This document shows positions 56,224 to 64,000 of a DNA stretch of 64,000 nucleotides, piece after piece (the first letter of the stretch is position 1; every line of letters starts with the position of its first letter). The position numbers and the translations under genes were made by a program. The notes under the pieces were generated by a model. The model was given only the letters and a program-made list of their open reading frames with translations, made no database searches and was not told where the DNA came from. The stretch is from Euborellia annulipes (Eukaryota > Arthropoda > Insecta > Dermaptera > Anisolabididae): the NCBI GenBank assembly GCA_023213315.1, contig JAKCPI010011566.1, positions 108,747 through 172,746 of the forward strand, in the 5' to 3' direction.

Positions 56224-56330
56224 GAAGGAGCAGGTGCAGCCAAAAAATAAAAGCTTCCGATTTAATACAATTCAATGAGACGTTTCGGGTGAATTTTATT
56301 TATCCATCTTCAGTGCTTCAAAATTGTTAA
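56224..56330 (-). repeat. Hammerhead-like half-element
   Basis: The minus strand has CTGAAGA (56313-56307) and GAAACGTC (56286-56279), then TTTATTTTTTGGCTGCACCTG. The last part is the GCAGCC-type end shared with 28030, 39347, 42065 and 50300. The opposite arm is missing. Confidence 0.55.
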
Positions 56331-56369
56331 AAGTCCTTTCGATGTGGGCCATCGTATTTATGTATTGAA

Positions 56370-58177
56370 CATAGGCGTAGCCACGGGTGGATTTGGGGGT
56401 TCAAACCCCCCCCCACACATTGGACCCAAGCCATGACTAGATATTTAAGCTATATTTCATATAGTATATGGTAAGAGAAAGTAAAATATAATAATTTTCT
56501 CTAGCTTAAAAAAAAAAAATTAAATTAAACGCAAAAAATTCAAGAAAATTCAAAATTTTCCCATTGAAAAGAATTGAAAAAATTGAAAAAATTAAAGCCT
56601 ATTAAAATTGATTAAATCTCTCAAATGAAAAATAATAAAAATTATTATATAAATAAATTTATAATTTTTTTTCTTCAAGAGATCTGATTAATTCATATTT
56701 GTTCAAGATAAACAGATCGGGAAACAATTAGGCCTTTTATATATATATATATATGGGGCATTCCACGCCAACTCGACCACTTCTGAACCCGACCATTTTT
56801 GATTTGGCTGAAACTTTGTCATCTTTTTGTACCCTATTAAAAACGTGTTTGAGAATTTTTTCAGATTTTACGACCCAGTCAAAAAAAAGTTATAGCATTT
56901 TCAAAAAACATCGATTTTTTTTTTAAATAACCGTAAAACTGTCAAAAATTAACTTATCGGGACGATTTTTTTTTTGAAATTTTTGTCTTTAAATGTAGTT
57001 TTCAGAAAAAAATATGACAAAATTTTACAGATTCATCTTGAACGTTTTTTTTTGACATATTCGGAAAAAAACAAAATTTTCGGGATGAATGACACTTTTT
57101 TTTTTTAATTTTTTTTTTTTATAAAAAACTTTGATTTTTTCTACAAATGCTCTGAAAATTTCAGAGTGGGATTATTTCGCGTTCTATTTTTTTTATTTTT
57201 GAAAAAAAAATTTTTTTTCTCCGCTTATTTATCATGATGGTGCTCTTAAATTCTTCCAAGATTGACTGAGATTCTAGAAAATTGAAGAAAAATAATAATA
57301 ATAATAGTTAGAGGTGATGAAAATCGAGAAAATTCCATTTATCCTGAAAAAATTAGAAATTAGTTGTGTATTCAACTACTGAAGTATTTGAAGCGTCAAG
57401 TAAAAGCTTAGAAACATGGGCGTAACTAGGGGGGAAGAATTTAAGAGCACCATCATGATAAATAAGCGGAGAAAAAAAAATTTTTTTTTCAAAAATAAAA
57501 AAAAATAGAACGCGAAATAATCCCACTCTGAAATTTTCAGAGCATTTGTAGAAAAAATCAAAGTTTTTTATAAAAAAAAAAAAATTAAAAAAAAAGTGTC
57601 ATTCATCCCGAAATTTTTGTTTTTTTCCGAAAATGTCAAAAAAAATGTTCAAGATGAATCTGTAAAATTTTGCCATATTTTTTTCTGAAAACTTCATTTA
57701 AAGACAAAAATTTCAAAAAAACAATCGTCCCGATAAGTTAATTTTTGACAGTTTTACGGTTATTTAAAAAAAAATCGATGTTTTTTGAAAATGCTATAAC
57801 TTTTTTTTGACTGGGTCGTAAAATCTGAAAGAATTCTCAAACACGTTTTCAATAGGGTACAAAAAGATGACAAAGTTTCAGCCAAATCAAAAATGGTCGG
57901 GTTCAAAAGTGGTCGAGTTGGCGTGGAATGCCCCATATATATATATAAATATAATATTATAATAAGAGGGTTGTATTTTCTATTGCCTGATACGACTTTA
58001 ATAAAAAATTGCGGCACTTAATTAAAAAAGGGTGGGTCCGAGCCACCTCGAGGAGGGTCCAGGGGGCGAAGCGACGACGGGCGGTGTGGCTAGTCGCCTT
58101 ATACTGCCCCTTTAGTCAGGGGGGGGAGAAATCATCCTGAACCCCCCCCCCATCAAAAATTTCTGACTACGCCTATG
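56370..58177. mobile_element. CATAGGCGTAG-ended element enlarged by a giant inverted repeat
   Basis: Paralogue of 53610-54174 with the same internal order, including the Helitron-type end GGGCGGTGTGGCTAG (about 58078-58092). It is interrupted by the palindrome at 56755-57934, inserted into a TA repeat. Confidence 0.7.
56755..57934. repeat. Giant inverted repeat, arms ~500 bp, spacer 174 bp
   Basis: The left arm 56755-57258 (starts GGGGCATTCCACGCCAACTC) is nearly identical to the complement of the right arm 57433-57934. Flanks are TA repeats. The arms contain GCTGAAACTTTGTCATCTTT and CTTATCGGGACGATTTTTTT. No coding frame spans them. Near-identity implies recent origin or gene conversion. Confidence 0.88.
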
Positions 58178-58199
58178 ATTATTATAATTAGCGATATGA

Positions 58200-58262
58200 T
58201 GTGTTTAAAGAGTTGAGGACAGGATAGTCAACGTCCTGGTTCGAGTCCAAGGGAGCCCAATC
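58200..58262 (+). repeat. Degenerate tRNA-like sequence
   Basis: Box B-like CTGGTTCGAGTCC with preceding GAGGACAGGATAG. The acceptor halves are not complementary. Confidence 0.35.
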
Positions 58263-58544
58263 AAACACAAACTGGCAAATTTTCTTTATCTCAAATTGAC
58301 TGAAATTTAATTTTAATTAAATTTTTTTTTTAATTCACGAACGTTATTTTTTTAAAAATAAAGAGTAAGTTTTATTTACGTGGTAATTATTTTTTTTTTT
58401 TAGTGATATTTACAAATTAGGTGGTAAATACTGGAGATAAGTAAGTCAGGCAATATCAATATAGTCACGCCGATAGCTTCAGGGCTCCAACTTGTCTGTG
58501 AGATAAGAAAAAAATTAAACATTACTATTTTTTTTTTTTTTTTT

Positions 58545-58715
58545 AATATTCAAGGTCTTTGTCGGCATCTAAGGCCATTTAGACCCCAACCCCTATTTAT
58601 TTCATATGATTGATAGCCAATTCAAATGAAATACATTTTTTTCGTTTGAGACGGGAATCGAACCCGGAACCCTAGGCTCGAGAAGCTAATGTCTTCTCAC
58701 TGATCCACGAGCTAA
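58545..58715 (-). mobile_element. tRNA-derived SINE (S1)
   Basis: Reverse copy: AAGGTCTTTGTCGGCATCTAAG, GATTGATAGCCAATTC, box B complement CGGGAATCGAACCCGGAACC. Confidence 0.75.
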
Positions 58716-59516
58716 ACATCACTATGGAGGTAAAATTATCAAAATTTTATTTGAAACTCCTTCCCACAAGTAAATATCCAGTCTACGTTACTAAAAGAAT
58801 CTATCTGTAGCTATATTTATTTTATAAATTCCCTTGAATATTATAGTAAATAAATCCAATATTAATTTCCTTCTTAATAGTTAAGATAAGTAAGCTTTGT
58901 AGGTGAATCATATCAAGTATTTCGTTAATGAATCACATAAACTATTATTATTTAGCGTTTAAAATGACGATTTAAGAAAAAAATAATAATAATAATGAGA
59001 CATAAATTATTCATTTTAATAATTTTATCAAAATATAAATGAATCATAATTTTATGACTCACTTAATATAAACATGTGACAAAAAATATCTGTAAACGAG
59101 GAAATATTGATCAGAATCATTAATTCGGAATGAATAAGCATATGTGGCCGTCCATGAAAAGGGGATGGGCTAAATTTTCAGGAGAGTCGATTTACTTAAA
59201 AAGTTCAAAAAAATCAATTTTTTTTTTTTTTTTAATACTGATTCCCGTTCTCTAGTTCTTCGTCTTATATGATGAAATATTCGATTCATTAGAATCGATG
59301 TATTTTATATATAAAAAAAAAGGGAAAAAACAAGGCAAAGGTGAGATAAGAGAAAAGGAACCCCAAAATTTTAAAAATTCAAATCTTCCAAACATAAAAT
59401 GATACAAAAATTCTAAAAATACAAGCTTGCTCAGCAGGATGTTTTGTACATAAAGCATAAAAACTCAATTTTGACCCCGATGAAGATTTGGTACTTTTTC
59501 ATGTGGACTGTCACAT

Positions 59517-59791
59517 CAAGGGCGGATACAGGGGGGGGGAAAGGGGGTAATTACCCCCCCCCCCCCGAGATTTGAGAAAAATACTTTTTTTTCGAAAAAA
59601 AATTTATTTTTAATGTAAAACTTTAAAAAGTAATACTTAAAAATTTGATTTGTATTTATATTCTGGCAAACAAGTACAGAATGCGCCTTTAAATTACCGA
59701 AATTAAGAAAAAATAGTGTGCTATGCGACGAGTCGCACCAGATTACCCTCCCCCCCCCCCCCCCCGAGATACACCTCTGGATCCGGCCTTG
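59517..59791. mobile_element. hAT-type MITE, 275 bp
   Basis: Ends CAAGGGCGGATACAGG / CTGGATCCGGCCTTG flanked by TGTCACAT and GGTCACAT (7 of 8). The interior includes a scrap of the ACTTTCTC right hairpin (GAGTCGCACCAGATTA). Confidence 0.82.
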
Positions 59792-59940
59792 GGTCACATA
59801 TATTGAAATGGAAATAATTTTCCCTATAAATTAGAAAAAAAAAACATTTGAATTTATTATTTATTAGAAATATAAATACTGTACAATGTATTGAGTGATT
59901 ATTCTGCAGTCGTTTTCAAGTACTGTGCGCTTGTTCCAAC

Positions 59941-60139
59941 TCAAGTGAAGTTATTTATCTTAAACTCGTAAATAGTAAAAATAAGGCAATTGCTGGAGTC
60001 GAACTCATGTTCTCCTATGGGTGTTTTAACCTATAAACTAAGCACTTCTTACGTTTATATGTTAAAACATCTACTAAAGAACGTGGGTTGGACACCTGCA
60101 ATTGCCTCATTTTTACAATTTTAAGGTAAATACTTGAGA
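59941..60139. mobile_element. Foldback made of an inverted pair of tRNA-like units (S4)
   Basis: Left unit (minus): box B GTTCGACTCCAGCAATTGCC and TTAGTTTATAGGTTAAAAC. Right unit (plus): the same in diverged form (GGGTTGGACACCTGCAATTG). The units meet near ACTTCTTACG. Confidence 0.7.
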
Positions 60140-60190
60140 TCGCGAAATTCTAATTTCTAGGGAAAATTGTTTCCATTTCAATATATGCTT

Positions 60191-60374
60191 ATGCCCTTGA
60201 CTTTTGGCTCAGAGATAGAGTATTAGCTTCTGGTGCACAAAGTCAAGGGTTCGCATCCCGTCCCAGGCGACAAAAATTTATTTCAATTGAATTGGATACC
60301 AATAATTTGAGATAAATAAGGAAGGGGTATAAATGGCCTCCGATGCCGAAAAAAACCTTAAAATAAAATAAAAT
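60191..60374 (+). mobile_element. Best-preserved SINE of family S1
   Basis: Begins ATGCCCTTGACTTTTGGCTC; box A region TGGCTCAGAGATAGAG; box B GGTTCGCATCC (60249-60259); body TTGGATACCAATAATTTGAG; A-rich tail ending AAATAAAATAAAAT. Flanks ATATATGCTTAT and ATATATGCTCAT form a target duplication. Confidence 0.85.
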
Positions 60375-60534
60375 ATATATATGCTCATTAATTCCGAATT
60401 AATAATTCTGATCAATATTCCCTCTTTTACAGTTAATTTTTGGCACATGTTTACATTAAGTGAGTCATAAAATTATGATTTATTTATATTTTGATAAAAT
60501 TTATAATAGTAGTTATAGTAGTTATAATAGTAGT

Positions 60535-60720
60535 TATTTACCTTATACTCATAAATAGAAAAAATAAGGCTCTTGTTGGAGTCGAACCCACGTTCTTCTG
60601 TGGATGTTTTAAGCTATAAACGTAAGAAGTGCCTAGTTTATAAAAGCCGAAGAAAGAGCGTGTGTTCAACTCCCGCAAGGGCCTTATTTTTTCTATTTAC
60701 GAGTATAAAATAATAATCTT
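60535..60720. mobile_element. Second S4 foldback, inverted tRNA-like pair
   Basis: Minus unit with GTTGGAGTCGAACCCACG, plus unit with GTGTGTTCAACTCCCGCAAG. Outer arms TAATA.TTATTT...ACTCATAAATAGAAAAAATAAGG. It lies 40 bases from the composite palindrome. Confidence 0.68.
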
Positions 60721-60948
60721 AAGATCGCCAAAAAAGCATTTACTCGGTCAGTGGCGTAGCAAGGATAATATGAATTTAAGCGGAATTAATTAATTTACTA
60801 TAAAAATAGAAAAAGCACATTTTTTACTTTCTCTTACCTATATATGTAATATATAGAAAGAAAGTATTTTTAATTTAAAATTAGATAATTACAATATTTC
60901 TCTAATCCTTGATTTTAGAGGAACTTTATTAAATTCGTATTTTCTCTT

Positions 60949-61614
60949 ATCTATATATGTTAATATAGGTCTATAGAGAGAAAGTATTGGATTCATATCA
61001 AAAATTCAATGTCGAGATTTTGATGTATTTGACGTTTTGAGGTCCCCTGAGTCCAAAAAAGTGGTTTTTGCAACACGGTCTGTGTGACTGTGTGTGTGAA
61101 CAAAGTATCTCAAAAATGAAAAGAGCTAGGAAGTTTAAATTTAATATTCAAATTAGATACCTTCTTGGCTCTTAACACGAAGCATTTGAGCAAAATCGGC
61201 TAAAAAGTACTAGTACTTTACTGATGCACATTTTCAGTTTTTTTCGAATTTCTCAAAATTAGCTCCAACGATTTTGATAAAAATTCAAAAATCAATTATT
61301 TTTTAGATGCTCCTTAAAATGTATATTCTCATTTTGCTCTTGAAATCTCGTGAAGCACACTTTCCACTTGTCCTCTTGTACAACGTACAAATCATTAACT
61401 TCATAGGAAAGATAGGAGAAATGGTTGCCATGGTAACAAAATATAAATATTTTTCCATGTTTATAAATTTTACATCTTGAATTCAAATGTCCCTTATTAT
61501 CCGAAACTAAATATATGTCGACACAAAAAATCTGGTGTAACAAGGACAGAACACTTTCAATTGCCTAAGGTAAGAGAAAGATGTGTACTGCCAGACTAGT
61601 CACACCAGATTTTT
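60949..61614 (+). mobile_element. Near-complete ACTTTCTC-family element
   Basis: TTTTCTCTTATC to GACTAGTCACACCAGATTTTT with all consensus blocks in order. A 40-base local duplication or insertion (CACTTGTCCTCTTGTACAAC) lies near 61365-61400. An isolated left hairpin of the same family is just upstream (about 60825-60870). Confidence 0.83.
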
Positions 61615-61619
61615 GGTTA

Positions 61620-62555
61620 GTATATACGGTATATATGGTTTTCCAATGGGAGTAATTAAAGTTGGGGAAAGTTACAGTGTTGAGCAACGTACAAATCATT
61701 AAACTTTATTAGCAAAAAGCTATGTTACGTGCGCTACGTGATTTTTACGGTGTACACAATCGTCCTTTTGGTCAACATTTTCGAATCAACTGGTTCAGTA
61801 AACAATCAAAACGAACACCTGTACTTTGTATAGTTTATATTTATAATATATATTGAAAAAAATGAATACTCTGTGTTTTTCCAAATTTTAAGCAAATATT
61901 TTTTTTATGTTAATGGCATTTTCTAGTAAAATTTTTTTTATATGGAATAATTTAAATCAATTAAAAATTGCTCACCATATTTTAGAAAAAAATAAACTAA
62001 ACTTAATTAGTGTATATACTGTTTTAAAATTATAAAAAAAAAAAACAATATGAAGGGGTCATTCAAGTATTACATAAGCTGCTCAGGAGGAAGAGGGAGG
62101 GTTAATAAGTTGTTTACGTCAGCATTTTAAAAGGCCGAATAACCCAAAAAAAAAATGTTTCGTAAAATATAGATAGAATGATTTTAATTAACAGAAAAAA
62201 ATATTCCCTTTAAAAAAAAGGTCAAACTATTTTAATGAATTACACACTTTCATAAGCAATGGAGTGGGTTTGTAATTATTATTGTTATTAAAGGGAGGAG
62301 AGGAGTTTAAAACAGCCAAAAATTTTTGCTTAATACGTGAATAGCCGATAATGAATTGCTTATCTACCGCTAAGTGAGAGATCATAGTTGGGTTGCCTAT
62401 CTACAGGCGAAGAAGTTCCAGTGAAATTTGCAATGAAAGATTTTTAAAAATCAAACACTAGATATAAGTATTAATAAAATAAGGCATTGTATAATATTCT
62501 AAATGATTTTTTTTTATAAATCTTGAAAATTTTATTGTGTTCTTTTGGCTCAAGG
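61620..62555. other. AT-rich intergenic stretch without features
   Basis: The sequence AACGTACAAATCATTAA at 61687-61703 also occurs inside the preceding element (61383-61399). Otherwise no recognised repeat or gene. Confidence 0.45.
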
Positions 62556-62558
62556 TGA

Positions 62559-62700
62559 ATATATAGTGAAATAATTTTAATGGTCGAAAAGGTAAAATAA
62601 AATCATCTGTACCAGATTTTATTTACCTTTTCAAATTTAAAATTATTTCACTATATACCAGAGGTGTCCAAACTACGGCCCGCGGTGCAAATTCGGCCCG
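62559..62700. mobile_element. mariner-MITE core abutting a hAT end
   Basis: A palindrome TATAGTGAAATAATTTTAA...(complement) at 62559-62660 is the central part of the 12139-type MITE. It is followed by CAGAGGTGTCCAAACTACGG.CCGCGG, a typical hAT terminus (62663 on), with no partner end. Confidence 0.55.
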
Positions 62701-62724
62701 ACAGAAAATTGAAACAAAAAATGA

Positions 62725-63551
62725 AAAATCTGGTGTGACTGGCGCACAGCACACAACTTTCTCTTACCCTTCGGTAAGAGAAAGTTGTGCACTGTGCTGG
62801 TCACACCAGATTTTTTGTGTCGAGATATATTTAGTTTCCCATTGCACCTTAGTTTCAAACTTGCATTTTAAATGTTGATTGCTTGAAATAAACTATGGTT
62901 ATTTTTCAAAATTTTAATCTCATATTTGGACATTTTATACACAATATAGAATCGTAAATAAATACAAAATATCATAAGAATTGGAAAAAAAAATTTTAAA
63001 TGCGTAAAAAGTTCCAAAGGGGACCCCCTTTTGAATCGAAATTAACATACAAATCCCTATAGGAAATTAACATTGGCCAAATGCGAAGATAAGGTAGAAA
63101 AATTTAAAACGCGTAGAAAGAGAGAAGTTTTGTGAGAGAGAGAGATATGTTTTCTCCGAAAAAAAAATGGGCGTTTAAATAATAATTGATTTTTAATCTA
63201 ATAAAAAGAAAAAGATTTAAATTCGGTTACCATGGCAACCATTTATTTCTCCTATCTTTCCTATGAAGCACAAGAGTAAAGTGTGCTTCAAACAATTTTG
63301 AGGGCAAAACGAGAATATACATTTGAAAGAGCATCTAAAAAATAATTGATTTTTGAATTTTAATCAAAATCGTTAGAGCGAATTTTGAGAAAATCGAAAA
63401 AAACTGAAAAAGTACATCAGTAAAGTACTAGTACTTTTTGGCCGATTTTGATTAAAAGCTTATTTTGTCGGTCCCGGGGGGTGTTTAACTTAAATATAAA
63501 ATTTCAGCCTCATAGCTCAATTCCTTCATGCTTAAAATTGAACACACACAG

Positions 63552-63584
<33 letters not shown>

Positions 63585-63740
63585 GACAGACAGACCATGT
63601 CGCGAAAACCACTTTTTTGGATTCAGGGGACCTCAAAACGTGAAGATCCATCAAAATCTCGACATCGAATTTTTGACATGAAACCAATACTTTCTCTCTA
63701 TATATATATTACATATATACATAGGTAAGAGAAAGTAAAA
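62725..63740 (-). mobile_element. Longest ACTTTCTC-family element, alternative interior
   Basis: Reverse copy with both hairpins intact. The right end has GTGTGACTGGCGCACAGCAC...ACTTTCTCTTACC.TTCGGTAAGAGAAAGTTG; the left end is ATAGGTAAGAGAAAGTAAAA. It contains both the common core and the TAGTTTCCCATTGCACC/CTGCTTGAAATAAACTATGG-type block, plus a (CA)n/(GACA)n tract at 63541-63594. Confidence 0.85.
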
Positions 63741-64000
63741 AAATTATAAATAATCAAAAAAGGCTTTTTAAATTTATTAAAAATAATAAACAGGGGAACA
63801 TATACAAAAATTTTACTTTTACAGTCGTAGAGTCACCATGGACAAGAACGTAAAAACGTTAAAACTAGAATTTCAAAAGCGATTTTCTGATCTTGACATT
63901 TAAAACAAAATAATATTAAAAAAAAATTGAAAAACAACGCTTTTATAAATGTACTAAAAAGGGATAAATAATTTTGTATCGGGGCAGCGGCGTAGCTTTG

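Larger units (their letters stand above)
59021..60501. repeat. Composite palindrome broken by later insertions
   Basis: The outer left arm (59021-59144) and outer right arm (60375-60501) are complementary, as are the inner arms 59797-59834 and 60148-60187. A tRNA-like foldback is at the centre (59941-60139). A 650-bp insertion ending in a hAT MITE splits the left side and a SINE splits the right. Without these it would be one foldback of about 640 bp. Confidence 0.7.

Noticed and set aside
3174..60000. Phased repeats as a CRISPR array
   Set aside because: No evenly spaced short repeats with unique spacers, and the DNA is eukaryotic.
63541..63600. CA/GACA array as a possible regulatory element
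   Set aside because: It is the variable microsatellite that recurs at the same position (GTCTGTCTGTGTG) in many copies of the ACTTTCTC family.

Overview
The window looks like AT-rich, repeat-dense nuclear DNA from an invertebrate animal, probably an arthropod. The reasons are spliced exons with GT-AG junctions, a very long intron, tRNA-derived SINEs, non-LTR retrotransposon 3' ends, Helitrons, and hAT- and mariner-type MITEs. I cannot name the species from sequence alone. No bacterial, organellar or CRISPR features were found. Nearly all short open frames are chance frames or frames inside repeats.

One host gene is recognisable. It lies on the minus strand and is split by repeats. It encodes an ABCG (White/ABCG1/ABCG4-type) half-transporter. 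A GC-rich block at about 40.6-40.9 kb looks like its promoter and a non-coding first exon. A second, probably 5'-UTR, exon ends at 36551. Exon 3 (30016-29714) carries the probable start codon (29957) and the first 81 codons. Exon 4 (7289-7172) carries the Walker A loop GPSGAGKST. Exons 3 and 4 join in phase across an intron of 22,424 bases, and the remaining exons lie beyond the left edge. Sequence to the right of 40.9 kb shows no gene.

The rest is a palimpsest of mobile elements. (1) An abundant element of about 0.6-0.8 kb, here called the ACTTTCTC family, has a hairpin at each end and about 25 full or partial copies in both orientations; it is the usual landing site for other elements. (2) Short hAT-type MITEs have 8-bp target duplications, several of them exact, and cluster at 47-60 kb. 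(3) mariner-type MITEs with TA target sites occur in several related subfamilies. (4) Helitron fragments are common; one is a 204-bp element with clean TC and CTGG ends next to exon 4. (5) tRNA-derived SINEs occur in several families. (6) Foldback elements enclose tRNA-like sequences. (7) Another foldback class carries hammerhead-ribozyme-like cores (CTGANGA, then GAAAC and GTC), a motif otherwise known from Penelope-like retroelements and some satellites. (8) A near-perfect inverted repeat with 500-bp arms lies at 56.8-57.9 kb.

The two most interesting themes are the recurrent hammerhead-like cores inside inverted repeats, best at 50352-50400, and the unrelated tRNA-like sequences each locked inside its own palindrome.
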